Assembly (NCBI RefSeq): GCF_036226665.1
Contig: NZ_CP109007.1
Coordinates: forward strand, 5,434,501-5,498,500
Source: Streptomyces sp. NBC_00691
Lineage (GTDB): Bacteria; Actinomycetota; Actinomycetes; Streptomycetales; Streptomycetaceae
Reading direction: 5' to 3'
Length of the DNA: 64,000 nt
Translations under genes and position numbers: made by a program
In this document: positions 1-8,778 of the stretch, one piece after another
Layout of the letters: every line of letters starts with the position of its first letter
How positions within the stretch are numbered: the first letter of the stretch is position 1
The notes under the pieces: model-generated
What the model was told of the DNA's origin: nothing
Database searches by the model: none
Seen by the model: the letters and a program-made list of their open reading frames with translations, nothing else

Positions 1-410
1 TCACCGCCACGCCGGACAAGCTCACCACCACGGTGGCGATGGACTTCGGCCGGATCACCCTCGACAACGACCTGGTGCTGTACGTCTTCGGTACGCCGGG
101 ACAGCAGCGTTTCTGGTTCATGTGGGACGACCTGGTGCGCGGGGCGATCGGCGCGATCGTGCTGGCCGACACGCGGCGGCTCACGGACTGCTTCCCGGCC
201 CTCGACTACTTCGAGAGCTGCGGGCTGCCGTACATCGTGGCGGTCAACCACTTCGAGGGCACCGAGCTGTTCGAGGCGGACGACGTCAGGGAGGCGCTGA
301 CCGTGCCCGCGCACGTCCCCGTGGTGATCATGGACGCGCGCAAGCGGTACAGCGTCGTCGAGAGCCTTCTCGCGATGGTCGCGCACGCGCTGGAACACAC
401 CCCCGAATAG
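1..410 (+). CDS. cvnD: Conservon Ras-like GTPase CvnD, 3' part
   Basis: C-terminal part of a small GTPase whose start lies before the window; the reading frame is open from base 3 and ends with TAG at 408-410. The switch II/G3 region reads GTPGQQRF and the G4-like region reads AVNHFEG, the form found in the conservon (CvnD) GTPases rather than the usual NKxD. Conservons are four-gene sets (sensor kinase-like, roadblock, DUF742, GTPase) thought to act as membrane-associated signalling complexes. About 135 residues are visible of the roughly 190 expected. A flavin monooxygenase follows 38 bp downstream, as in conservons that carry an oxidoreductase as an extra gene. The family call is good; the signal it senses cannot be told. 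Confidence 0.85.
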   Translation, partial: TATPDKLTTTVAMDFGRITLDNDLVLYVFGTPGQQRFWFMWDDLVRGAIGAIVLADTRRLTDCFPALDYFESCGLPYIVAVNHFEGTELFEADDVREALTVPAHVPVVIMDARKRYSVVESLLAMVAHALEHTPE

Positions 411-448
411 ATCACCCCGCTCTCCCCGTCACGCCAGGAGCACCACCC

Positions 449-1684
449 ATGCGGAAGATACTCATAGTCGGCGCCGGCCAGTCCGGTCTGCAGCTCGCCC
501 TCGGACTCCAGTCGTCGGGGTACGAGGTCACCCTCATGTCGAACCGGACGGCGGACGAGATCCGGGCCGGCCGGGTCATGTCCACCCAGTGCATGTTCGA
601 CACCGCGCTCCAGCACGAGCGGGACCTCGGTCTCCACTTCTGGGAGTCCCAGGCGCCCCGCATCGAGGGCCTCGGCGTCTCGGTCGCCGCGCCCGACTCC
701 ACCCGAGCCATCGACTGGGTCGGCAGGCTCGACGGGTTCGCGCAGTCCGTCGACCAGCGGGTGAAGATGGCCGGCTGGATGGAGACCTTCGCCCAGCGCG
801 GCGGCCAGCTGGTGATACACGGCGCGGCCGTCAGCGACCTGGACTACTTCTCGCGCGGCTACGACCTGGTGCTCGTCGCGGCGGGCAAGGGCGAGCTGGT
901 CTCGATGTTCGGCCGGGACGCGTCCCGTTCGCCGTACAGCGAGCCGCAGCGCGCGCTGGCCGTCGCGTACGTCCACGGCCTCGGCCCGCGCCCGGAGCAC
1001 CCGGACTTCGACGCGGTGCGGTGCAACGTGGTCCCGGGCGTGGGCGAGCTGTTCGTCATGCCGACGCTGACCACGGGCGGCCGTGCGGACATCCTCTTCT
1101 GGGAGGGCGTCCCCGGCGGTCCGCTCGACGCCTTCACGGGCGTCAAGGACCCGGCGGAGCACCTGTCGCTGACCCTGGAGCTGATGGAGCGGTTCACGCC
1201 CTGGGAGTACGCGCGGGCCACCAAGGTCGAACTGACCGACGCGGGCGGCACGCTCGCCGGCCGGTACGCACCGACGGTCCGCAACCCGATCGGCCGGCTC
1301 CCCGGCGGCGGCCTGGTCCTCGGCGTGGCCGACGTGGTCGTGGCCAACGACCCGATCACCGGCCAGGGTTCGAACTCGGCGTCGAAGTGCGCGGCCGCGT
1401 ACCTGGCGGCCATCGTCGAGCAGGGCGACCGGCCCTTCGACGAGGAGTGGATGCGGTCCGCCTTCGACCGCTACTGGCAGACGGCCCAGCACGTCACCAA
1501 GTGGACGAACGCGATGCTGGCGCCCCCGCCGGAGCACGTCCTGAACCTCCTGGGCGCCGCGGGCCAGCTGCAGCCGGTCGCAGACCGCTTCGCGAACGGC
1601 TTCAACGACCCGTCCGACTTCGAGAACTTCTTCTTCGACCCGGAGAAGACGAACGCGTACCTGGCGTCGGTCTCCGGGAACTGA
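449..1684 (+). CDS. StyA-like FAD-dependent monooxygenase
   Basis: A 411-residue flavoprotein with an N-terminal Rossmann FAD motif GAGQSG (residues 8-13). A second conserved FAD-binding segment near residue 300 includes GVADVVVANDPITGQGSN, typical of the styrene/indole monooxygenase (StyA) branch of group E flavin monooxygenases. Such enzymes epoxidise or hydroxylate aromatic alkenes or indole using FADH2 supplied by a separate reductase. No StyB-type reductase is encoded nearby, so a partner must come from elsewhere. The ATG at 449 has AGGAG at 434-438. It lies 38 bp after the CvnD GTPase and is probably its operon partner. Substrate unknown. Confidence 0.82.
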   Translation: MRKILIVGAGQSGLQLALGLQSSGYEVTLMSNRTADEIRAGRVMSTQCMFDTALQHERDLGLHFWESQAPRIEGLGVSVAAPDSTRAIDWVGRLDGFAQSVDQRVKMAGWMETFAQRGGQLVIHGAAVSDLDYFSRGYDLVLVAAGKGELVSMFGRDASRSPYSEPQRALAVAYVHGLGPRPEHPDFDAVRCNVVPGVGELFVMPTLTTGGRADILFWEGVPGGPLDAFTGVKDPAEHLSLTLELMERFTPWEYARATKVELTDAGGTLAGRYAPTVRNPIGRLPGGGLVLGVADVVVANDPITGQGSNSASKCAAAYLAAIVEQGDRPFDEEWMRSAFDRYWQTAQHVTKWTNAMLAPPPEHVLNLLGAAGQLQPVADRFANGFNDPSDFENFFFDPEKTNAYLASVSGN

Positions 1685-1717
1685 CCGAGCGCCGACCGGC
1701 GTGCTGCGCGCCGCAGG

Positions 1718-1750
1718 TACGGGCGCGGTGGATCATCCACCGCGCCCGTA
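1718..1750. terminator. Bidirectional hairpin terminator
   Basis: Perfect 16-bp arms (TACGGGCGCGGTGGAT and its complement) with a single-base centre lie between two converging genes: the monooxygenase ending at 1684 and the VCBS protein ending at 1814. No T-tract, as is common for Streptomyces terminators. Confidence 0.8.
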
Positions 1751-1813
1751 GCCGATTCCGGGGGAGGCCCGGGCCGGCCGAACTCCCGTTCCGCCGGCCG
1801 GGGGACCCGCCGG

Positions 1814-4057
1814 TCAGGAGAGCAGGTCGTACCGGATGTCCGGGGCGCTGCTGTACCAGGCGACGCCGTCCCGTGCGAGGAACGGCTGCTTCCACGAGCC
1901 CGTGCCCTTGTACACGTACGCGCTGCCTCCGCCGCCCTTGACGGAGGCGTACAGGTCGGGGCGGCCGTCGCGGTTCGCGTCGCCGACGCCGAGGAGACGG
2001 TCGTACGCCCCCCAGCCCGCGCCGACCCTCACCCGGGGCGCGAAGGTGCCGTCGCCCTTGCCGAGGTACAGCCAGAGGACGCCGGCCGCGTCACGGGCGA
2101 CGAGGTCCCCGGCCGGGTCCCCGGCGAGGTTCCCGGTGGCGGTGAGCTGGTTGTAGGCGCCCCAGCCGGTGCCGATCCTCTTCCGGGCGGCGAAGGGGGC
2201 GGTGGCCGAGCCGGTGCCCTTGTACAGGTACAGGTCGCCGGCCGTGTCGGCCGCGACCAGGTCGGCGCGGCCGTCCCCGGTGAGGTCGCTGCCGCCGGTG
2301 AGCCGGGGGTAGGCGCCCCAGCCGGAGCCGACGCGGACGCGGGTGGCCAGCGGGGCCTTGGCGTTGCCGGTGCCCTGGTAGAGCCAGAGGACTCCGGCCT
2401 TGTCCCGGGCCACCACGTCGCTCACGGCCGAGCCGGCGATGTTCCCGACGGCCTCGATCCGGTCGTAGGCGTTCCAGCCGCTGCCCACGAGGAGCCCCGG
2501 GTTCTGCTCGACGTACCCCGCGTACGGGTTGGGGAACGTGTCGTCGATCCACAGGCGGCCCGTGGTGTCCCGGACCAGTACGTCGGGCGAGCCGTCGGCG
2601 TCGTAGTCGTGCAGGCCGGGCTTGCGGGTCACCGTGAACGCGCCGGAGCTCTTCAGCTCCGGTCCGATGCCGTTCATCGGCTTGGCCGTGATCTCCCAGG
2701 TGTACGGCCCGCTCGCGGCCCCGGTCCACATGTCGCGGGTGTTGTTCCAGGTGAGCTGGCCGTTCCAGGTGTACGCCGCCCGGTGCGGGTCGTAGTCGCC
2801 GTTGAGCGGGTAGACCCCGTCGGTCAGGGTCTCGCCCGTCCGGGTGTTGCGGATCCGGAGGGTCATCTCGACCTCGGACCGGCTGAGCCGCCAGACCATG
2901 GCGAGGCGGCCGCCGGTCCTGTCGAGGTCGACGACCGCCGGGATGTCGTGGCCGAGCAGGGTGACCTTGGTGGACAGGCCGGAGGAGGCGACCTGGGTGG
3001 CGGCCGGTTCGCCGTTCGCCCCGGGGGCGATGCGGTACAGGCCCTCGCCGTCCTCGAGGGTGCCGCCCTGGACGATCAGGGACCCGTCAGGAGCCGCGAC
3101 CGAGGAGTCCGAGTCGTCCATGAGCTTGCGGGTCACGCCGGTGGCGAGGGAGCGCGCTGTCACGGCGTACGTCGGGGACGGGTTCCGCTCCCCGTACCCG
3201 CCGGTCTGCCCGTACGTCAGCCAGCCGCCGACCAGGCCGAGCGAGTCGACCGCACCCGGCAGGGTGATCCGCTGGGTGGCGGGGGCGGCCTTGCGCTCGG
3301 TGACCACCGCGGTCCGGACGCCGCCGGCGGCGGGTCCCAGCCAGGCGACGTGCGTGCCCGAGAGCGCGATCGGGGTCTGGGTGAGGTCGCTCGTCATGGC
3401 GCCCGTGCCGGTGACCTGTGCGGTGGCGAGGTCCACGGTGGCCCAGTGGCCGCCCGTGGAGGTGGTGTACGTGAGCAGCGCGGTGTCCGAGGTGGCGGCC
3501 CTGACCCGCGGGTCCTTCGCGGTGGGCGGAAGGCCGGTCACGGTGTCGTCGGCCACCTTGCCGTCGTCGCCCGGGGCGAGCAGGTGCACGTCGTGGCCGC
3601 CCTGGCTGTTGGACGCCTTGACGAACACGGACCGGCCGACGGCACCGAGGAAGTCGGCGTTCCTGGCGCGGACGGACAGGACGTCCTGGCCCGTCGCCAT
3701 GTCCCGGAGCGTGATGGTGCCGTCGGACCCCACCCGGACGATCACGTCGGAGGCGCGCGAGGCGGTGATCCAGGACTCGTCGAACGACCACGGCTCCGAC
3801 GTGGTGCCGTCGTAGCGCGTCCACACGGCGCGCATGCGGTCGTCGGACCGGACCCAGGTCAGGAATCCGGTCGCGCCGGCGCCGATGAGGACCGGGTCCT
3901 CCTTCGGGTAGGGCACCACCGCCGAGGCGGAGGCGGAGACCGCGGAAGGGGCGGCGGCCGCCGCGGGGACGGCCGTGGCCAGGCCGCCCGCGGTGACGGC
4001 GAGGACGGCCGCGACGGCCGCGCCGAGCCGGAGGCGACGGGTGGATACGGGGGTCAA
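1814..4057 (-). CDS. Secreted VCBS/FG-GAP repeat protein
   Basis: About 747 residues. An Arg-rich N-terminus and a hydrophobic Ala/Val stretch ending in PAAAAA form a signal peptide. The middle (about 50-480) is a WD/beta-propeller-like region of unknown role followed by an Ig-like stretch. The C-terminal 240 residues hold four or five repeats of about 50 residues with Asp-rich calcium loops (DYDADGSPDV, DLTGDGRADL, DANRDGRPDL) alternating with GWGAY segments, the FG-GAP/VCBS pattern. Start is taken as TTG at 4057 because GGGGAGG lies 9 bases before it; an in-frame ATG at 4102 is the alternative. Probably an extracellular binding or adhesion protein; no catalytic motif was recognised. Confidence 0.82.
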   Translation of the reverse strand: MTPVSTRRLRLGAAVAAVLAVTAGGLATAVPAAAAAPSAVSASASAVVPYPKEDPVLIGAGATGFLTWVRSDDRMRAVWTRYDGTTSEPWSFDESWITASRASDVIVRVGSDGTITLRDMATGQDVLSVRARNADFLGAVGRSVFVKASNSQGGHDVHLLAPGDDGKVADDTVTGLPPTAKDPRVRAATSDTALLTYTTSTGGHWATVDLATAQVTGTGAMTSDLTQTPIALSGTHVAWLGPAAGGVRTAVVTERKAAPATQRITLPGAVDSLGLVGGWLTYGQTGGYGERNPSPTYAVTARSLATGVTRKLMDDSDSSVAAPDGSLIVQGGTLEDGEGLYRIAPGANGEPAATQVASSGLSTKVTLLGHDIPAVVDLDRTGGRLAMVWRLSRSEVEMTLRIRNTRTGETLTDGVYPLNGDYDPHRAAYTWNGQLTWNNTRDMWTGAASGPYTWEITAKPMNGIGPELKSSGAFTVTRKPGLHDYDADGSPDVLVRDTTGRLWIDDTFPNPYAGYVEQNPGLLVGSGWNAYDRIEAVGNIAGSAVSDVVARDKAGVLWLYQGTGNAKAPLATRVRVGSGWGAYPRLTGGSDLTGDGRADLVAADTAGDLYLYKGTGSATAPFAARKRIGTGWGAYNQLTATGNLAGDPAGDLVARDAAGVLWLYLGKGDGTFAPRVRVGAGWGAYDRLLGVGDANRDGRPDLYASVKGGGGSAYVYKGTGSWKQPFLARDGVAWYSSAPDIRYDLLS

Positions 4058-4221
4058 AAGGGTGTTCCTCCCCAGTGTGAGGGCATGGCGAACTCTCGCC
4101 ATGTCCTCAGGACTTCCGAGGGCGTCGAATGGTTGTACGGCCGATCGGACGACCGGCGTCGCCCCCGTACCGTCGCGGAAAACGGTTCGAGTTGTCCGGC
4201 CCCGTGCTCGACCATGTGTCC

Positions 4222-4752
4222 ATGACTCAGTCGAACACCCTGGCTCGTGTGGACGCCGACCTCGACGCCGGGCGGGTCCCCATGGCGCGGCAGCGGCTGC
4301 GCGGGCTGGTCTCCTCGTTCCCGTCCGAGGCGACGCCGCGGCGTCGCCTCGCCGAGGTGTACCGGCTGTACGGGGACGCGGCCGAGGCGGGGCGCTGGAT
4401 GTACCTGGAAGAGGACCGGGACGCCGAGGAGACAGCGGCCTTCGAGCAGCGCTACGGGACTCCCGGGTGGCGGATGAAGGCCCTCGCCTGGCGTGGTCCC
4501 GAGGCGCTGGCGGCGACCCCCTTCGCCGCCGGGCAGCTCGCCGCGGTGCGGGGCGCCTGCGCCGAGCGGCTCGGACACCCCGTCGACTGGGACGACCCGG
4601 ACTCCTACGCGGGGGACCGGGGCGAGGAGGCCGGCGCACCGGAAGCCGGGCGCCGGACGCTCTCCGGAGCGATCGCGTGTGCCGGCGCCCTCGGGGGGAC
4701 CGTCGTCATGGTGGGCATCTGGGTGCTCGGGGTCGTCTCCCTCTTCTCGTAG
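4222..4752 (+). CDS. DUF6584-type protein with C-terminal membrane segment
   Basis: A 176-residue protein. It opens with a helical repeat-like region (NTLARVDADLDAGR, RLRGLVSSFP, RLAEVYRLYGD) reminiscent of TPR-like DUF6584 proteins common in Streptomyces. It ends with a hydrophobic segment (about residues 150-174) likely to be a membrane anchor. ATG at 4222 is preferred; GTG at 4216 is a close alternative. The last 148 bases overlap the 3' end of the convergent MFS gene, which is unusual. Function unknown. Confidence 0.65.
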   Translation: MTQSNTLARVDADLDAGRVPMARQRLRGLVSSFPSEATPRRRLAEVYRLYGDAAEAGRWMYLEEDRDAEETAAFEQRYGTPGWRMKALAWRGPEALAATPFAAGQLAAVRGACAERLGHPVDWDDPDSYAGDRGEEAGAPEAGRRTLSGAIACAGALGGTVVMVGIWVLGVVSLFS

Positions 4753-5987
4753 CGTCCGTCGGCCCCGTGCCGTCCGGCGGACGTCTCCGTCCTCGCGTGG
4801 CGTCCGTCGGCCTCCGCCCGCCGGACGGCCCACGGCGCCAGCAGCCCGGCCAGTGCGAAGAGCGCGCCGACGGCGTACCAGCCGGGACGGCCCCAGCCGA
4901 TGCAGAGCGCGATGAGCAGGCCGGGTCCCACCGCCTCGGAGAGGCCCGCGCCGAGGCCGAAGACACCCAGGTACTGGCCGGTGGCGCGGGGCGGGGCGAG
5001 GGCGTACGACACCTCGAAACCGCCCGCGGAGTGCCACAGTTCGCCGATCGTGTGGACCACGACGGCCGCCAGGAGCAGGCCGGCCGCCACCGCCCCCGGC
5101 GCGCCCGCCGAGAGCGGGACCAGCGCGCAGGAGACGAGGAACGCCGCTCCCGCGCGACGGTAGGCCCGGCCGCCCGCGCGCGGCGAGTCGATGCCCCGGC
5201 TCGCCCGCACCTGGAGTCCCACGACGATCACGGTGTTGGTGAGCATCGCGCCCGAGACGAGCCAGTGCGGGGCGCTGGTGGACCCCACCAGCCAGAGCGG
5301 GATCGCCACCGTCAGCACCTTGAACTGCGTCGCCATGACCCCGTCGAGCAGGGTGAGCGCCAGATACGGCCGGTCCCGCAGCGCGATCCAGCGCGGCCCC
5401 CGGGCGACGGGCGCGGGCGCCACCGGCGGCAGCAGGAGCAGCACGGCCGCCGAGGCCCCGAAGGCCAACGCGTTGCCCATCACCAGGAGTTGGTACGCGC
5501 CCAGTGTGCCGACCTGGACCGCCCAGCCCGCGAGGACGGCGCCCAGGGAGATGCCGACGTTGGTCACGGCCCGCAGACAGGCCCGGAACTCCTGCGGCCG
5601 CTCGCCCCCGTAGTGCCGGACGAGCGGCGCCCGCGCGGCCAGTCCGGCGGCCTTCGCCCCGGTGGCCGTCGAGACCGCGAGCACGAACGGCCAGAATCCG
5701 TCCGCGAACACGAACGCCCCCGTCGCCACCGCCTGTACGGCCAGCGTGGCCCCGTACACGCCCCGCGCCCCGCGGCGGTCGGCGAGATGGCCGACCCCGA
5801 TCCCCACGGCGAGCGAGAGGGTCCCGGCGATGCCGAGCCCGAGTCCCACCGCGGCGGCCGACAGGCGCACGGCCTGGGTGAAGTACAGGACACCGGCCGT
5901 CAGGAAGAGGCCACTGCCGACGGCGTTCACGAAATTGGAGACGGCGAGGGTGCGCCGGGGGCCGGTGGAGGGCAGCGGTCGGGGCAT
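4605..5987 (-). CDS. MFS transporter
   Basis: A 460-residue polytopic membrane protein with about 11-12 hydrophobic helices. A conserved loop GVGHLADRRGARGVYG after the second helix matches the major facilitator motif A (GxLaDrxGrr). Central and late helices include LAAVVVHTIGELWHSAGGFEVSYALAPP, a segment seen in MdtH/YfkF-like multidrug efflux members. The ATG at 5987 is preceded by GGAG. The final 60 residues are hydrophilic and overlap the 3' end of the convergent DUF6584 gene. Likely a drug or metabolite exporter; the substrate cannot be inferred. Confidence 0.82.
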   Translation of the reverse strand: MPRPLPSTGPRRTLAVSNFVNAVGSGLFLTAGVLYFTQAVRLSAAAVGLGLGIAGTLSLAVGIGVGHLADRRGARGVYGATLAVQAVATGAFVFADGFWPFVLAVSTATGAKAAGLAARAPLVRHYGGERPQEFRACLRAVTNVGISLGAVLAGWAVQVGTLGAYQLLVMGNALAFGASAAVLLLLPPVAPAPVARGPRWIALRDRPYLALTLLDGVMATQFKVLTVAIPLWLVGSTSAPHWLVSGAMLTNTVIVVGLQVRASRGIDSPRAGGRAYRRAGAAFLVSCALVPLSAGAPGAVAAGLLLAAVVVHTIGELWHSAGGFEVSYALAPPRATGQYLGVFGLGAGLSEAVGPGLLIALCIGWGRPGWYAVGALFALAGLLAPWAVRRAEADGRHARTETSAGRHGADGRYEKRETTPSTQMPTMTTVPPRAPAHAIAPESVRRPASGAPASSPRSPA

Positions 5988-6096
5988 GGCGGGGCTCCGC
6001 GTCCGTTCGGGCGAAGGTGCGGCGAGTAAGGACCCGAACAGCATGTTGCATCTTACGTGTAGGAGCAAGAGGCATTCCAGGCACGGGAGTCGGCGG

Positions 6097-7437
6097 TCAG
6101 CCTCGGTCGTACCCCTCGTCCCCGCCGTCCCGCGCCCCCGCCGGCAGCACCGGCGGGGTGTACGCGGCCAGGGCCGCCCCGTCCGGATCCGGCCGCACCG
6201 CCCCCAGCAGCGGATTCGCCGCGATCGGGGAGGCCTTCACCTTCCCGCCCGGCCGCGGCGCCTGCACCACCAGGCCCTCGCCCAGATAGACCGCCACATG
6301 GGTCGCCCCCGGGAAATACACCACCAGGTCCCCGGGGCGGAGCTCCGCGAGCGACACCCGGGGCAGCGTCGCCCACTGCTCCTGACTCGTCCGCGGCACC
6401 TCCACGCCCGCCGCCGCCCACGCCCGCTGGGTGAGTCCCGAGCAGTCGTACGTCTCCGGGCCCTCCGCCCCCCACTCGTACGGCTTGCCGATCTGGCCCA
6501 CCGCGAACCGCAGCGCCTCCGCACCCGCCCCCGACGGAGCGCGCCGGCCCTCCAGGACACCCGAGTCGAGCAGCTCCCGCTGCGCGCCCGCCGTCTGGAC
6601 CCGCTCCAGCTCGGTGAGCCGGGCCAGCTGCTCGGGGGAGAGCGCGGCCAGCAGCTTCTCGACCTCCGCGAGCCGCACCCGCACCTCCTCGCGCCGGGCA
6701 CGCTGCGCGGCGGCGAGGGTCTGCTGCCGGTCGAGCGCCTTCCGGGAGGCGCTCGCCAGGCCGGCCGCCTGCCGCTCGGCCTTCTCGAGCCGCGGCACGG
6801 CCGACGCCCGGTCCCGGGAGGCCCGCGCCATCAGATGCCCCTGGTCGAGCGCCGCCTGGGGATCCGGCGCGAACAGCAGCCGCAGATAGGAGGAGAACTC
6901 GGACCCGCCCTGGTACTGGCCGCGGGCGATCCGCCCGGCCGCCGCCCGCCCCTGCGCCAGCGCGGTACGGGCGGCGGTGAGCCGGGCGGTGACCTTCCTG
7001 GTGTCGGCGGTCTGGAGCCTCAGTGCCTCCTCGGCGGCGTTGAACCGCTCGGTCGCCGCCTCGGCCTGCTGGTAGAGCGTCCGCATCCGCGTGAGCAGGG
7101 CGGTGACGGAGTCGCCGCCGGGGGGAGGCAGGGCGGAGGCGTCGTTGGGGGCGGGGTCGCTGGATGCGGCGGGTTCCGCGGCCGGGGCGACCGGTCCGGC
7201 GGGGGCCGCGGTGGGGTCGGCCGTGCCGACGGGTTCCGCGGTCGGGTCGGTCGGGTCGGTGGGGTCGACGGGGCTCACGGGTTCCGCGGCCGGGTCCGCG
7301 CGGGCGACGGGTGCCTCCATCGGGGGGTCTGCGGGAGGCGGCTCGGGGGCGGCGGCGCCCGCCGGGAGAATGCCCGAGAGAGCGGTCACGGCGGCCAGGG
7401 CCCCCGTGCAGACCGAACGCAGCAGCCTTCGCGACAC
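6097..7437 (-). CDS. Secreted NlpC/P60 peptidoglycan hydrolase
   Basis: 446 residues from a GTG start with GGAGG close upstream. Order: signal peptide (about 1-30, ending PAGAAA), a Pro/Ala/Asp-rich low-complexity linker with DPTDPTDPT repeats (30-110), a long coiled-coil region (110-300), then an NlpC/P60 domain (about 318-440). Catalytic residues are C332 in YDCSGLTQ and H380 in GATHVAVYLG, with TSQEQW between. The architecture is that of RipA/PgdS-like D,L-endopeptidases that cleave wall stem peptides during growth or sporulation. The coiled coil probably keeps it inactive or docks it to a partner such as FtsX. Confidence 0.9.
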   Translation of the reverse strand: MSRRLLRSVCTGALAAVTALSGILPAGAAAPEPPPADPPMEAPVARADPAAEPVSPVDPTDPTDPTAEPVGTADPTAAPAGPVAPAAEPAASSDPAPNDASALPPPGGDSVTALLTRMRTLYQQAEAATERFNAAEEALRLQTADTRKVTARLTAARTALAQGRAAAGRIARGQYQGGSEFSSYLRLLFAPDPQAALDQGHLMARASRDRASAVPRLEKAERQAAGLASASRKALDRQQTLAAAQRARREEVRVRLAEVEKLLAALSPEQLARLTELERVQTAGAQRELLDSGVLEGRRAPSGAGAEALRFAVGQIGKPYEWGAEGPETYDCSGLTQRAWAAAGVEVPRTSQEQWATLPRVSLAELRPGDLVVYFPGATHVAVYLGEGLVVQAPRPGGKVKASPIAANPLLGAVRPDPDGAALAAYTPPVLPAGARDGGDEGYDRG

Positions 7438-7511
7438 GTCACCACCTCCACGGGGATGATGACGCGCCACTTCATGTGATGAACGGATGAATGGGGGCGA
7501 GTCCGGCGCCC

Positions 7512-7820
7512 TCACCCGTTCGGCTCAGCGCCGTCCCGGGGAGGGGTCGTGCCGGTGCCCGGCTTCGACCACGGCCACTTCAGCTCGCGACGCTCGCGGC
7601 CCTCGGGGGCGTACACGTAGACCCAGCCGCGCTGGAGGCCCAGTCGCTTCGTGTATCCGGCGGGCTCGCGGCGATAGGCGTGGAGGACCGGAGGGTTCCC
7701 GTCGTGGGCCGGGACCGGGATCTCGTACCACTTCGGCGGGTGGCCCGTCGGGCCGAGCAGGATCGGCAGGACCCGGCCGTCGAGGGGGCCGCCGCGGAAG
7801 GAGGTGTTCTGGCTTCTCAC
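7512..7820 (-). CDS. Conserved small hypothetical protein
   Basis: A 102-residue soluble protein, GTG start at 7820, with no signal peptide or membrane helix. Features seen: GGPLDGRVLPI near the N-terminus, KWYEIPVPAHDG, an HAYRRE motif and a Trp-rich end (LKWPWSKPGTG). GGAGG lies only 1-2 bases before the start codon, so the start is uncertain. It sits between the wall hydrolase and the TetR gene, all on the same strand. I do not recognise a function. Confidence 0.6.
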   Translation of the reverse strand: MRSQNTSFRGGPLDGRVLPILLGPTGHPPKWYEIPVPAHDGNPPVLHAYRREPAGYTKRLGLQRGWVYVYAPEGRERRELKWPWSKPGTGTTPPRDGAEPNG

Positions 7821-7861
7821 CCCTCCAGTGTCCCCTCCGGCTCCCGGATCCCGTATCCGGC

Positions 7862-8584
7862 TCAGAGCAGGTGGGCGGCCTCGCCGACCACCGGGATCAC
7901 CCGACGGGCCAGCCGGGCCACGGGGCCCTCGGGCGTCTCCTGGGCGAGGAGACGGCCGACGACCCGCGCGGTCTCCTCGTCACTGGCCGTGCTCGCGGCG
8001 AGCAGGGCGATGAGATGGTCCACGAGCCACTCCCGCAGCTCACGGGCCGGAGGCCGCTTGTCCTCGTCGAGCCAGATGAGGGAGGCGGCCTCGACGGCGG
8101 CGATCCAGGTGCGGACCAGCATGCTGAGACGGGGGCCCGGCTCGTCCACACCGAGGTGGACGAGGATCTGCTCGGCGGCGCCGCGGCGGACCTCGTCGAC
8201 GATCGCGGTGGTACGGGAGGTCTCGGCGACACTGCCGCCGCGGAGCAGGGCGCTGAAACCGGCGTCGTGCTCGTCGACGAAGGTCAGATAGCGGTCGAGC
8301 ACCCGGCCGAGCCGCTCGGTGGGAGGCCCGGCCGGAGGCTCGGTGAAGCAGTGGTTCAGGGCGTCGGCGGAGGAGCGGAGGGCGGCCTCGTAGAGCTGCT
8401 GCTTGCCGCCGGGGAAGTAGCGGTAGACGAGGGGGCGGGAGACGCCGGCCGCCTCGGCGACGTCGTCGAGGGAGACGTCCTCGGGGGTGCGGTGGGCGAA
8501 GAGCCCCTGGGCGGCCTCGAGGAGCTGGCCGCGCCGCGCCTCGACGCTGAGCCTGCGGTACGCGGGGGTGGCGGCGGCAGTCAT
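7862..8584 (-). CDS. TetR-family transcriptional regulator
   Basis: 240 residues. The N-terminal helix-turn-helix covers about residues 15-60 (RRGQLLEAAQGLFAHRTPEDVSLDDV, then GVSRPLVYRYF), the classic TetR signature ending in a Tyr-Phe pair. The rest is helical and should bind a ligand and dimerise. A TACGCT box stands 7 nt before the ATG, so the mRNA is probably leaderless. Two diiron-oxygenase-like genes lie next to it and the divergent region between them holds a small inverted repeat, so it may regulate them. Ligand unknown. Confidence 0.9.
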   Translation of the reverse strand: MTAAATPAYRRLSVEARRGQLLEAAQGLFAHRTPEDVSLDDVAEAAGVSRPLVYRYFPGGKQQLYEAALRSSADALNHCFTEPPAGPPTERLGRVLDRYLTFVDEHDAGFSALLRGGSVAETSRTTAIVDEVRRGAAEQILVHLGVDEPGPRLSMLVRTWIAAVEAASLIWLDEDKRPPARELREWLVDHLIALLAASTASDEETARVVGRLLAQETPEGPVARLARRVIPVVGEAAHLL

Positions 8585-8591
8585 GTCCCGC

Positions 8592-8597
8592 AGCGTA
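8592..8597 (-). promoter_or_regulatory. -10 box of leaderless TetR transcript
   Basis: TACGCT on the minus strand, with 7 nt between its end and the ATG at 8584. This fits TANNNT followed by a start at the first or second base of the ATG. No Shine-Dalgarno is present. Confidence 0.55.
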
Positions 8598-8778
8598 GCG
8601 GTCGCACCCCCACCACCTGCGATGTCCGCCCACCGGCCCGCCATGGACCCGCGCCTCCGCCCCGCGCCCGCCGCCCCGCCAAGGCCTGCCGCCGCACCGC
8701 CCTCAGACGGCGCCGATGCGCGGCGCGGCCGCCGGCGCTCAGGCGGCGGGGGTGCCACCGACACACCCCCCGCCCCCC

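Noticed and set aside
4058..4639. Upstream extension of the VCBS protein frame to 4639
   Set aside because: The added residues are Arg/Pro-rich antisense of the DUF6584 gene and precede a clear signal peptide; the TTG at 4057 has a ribosome site.
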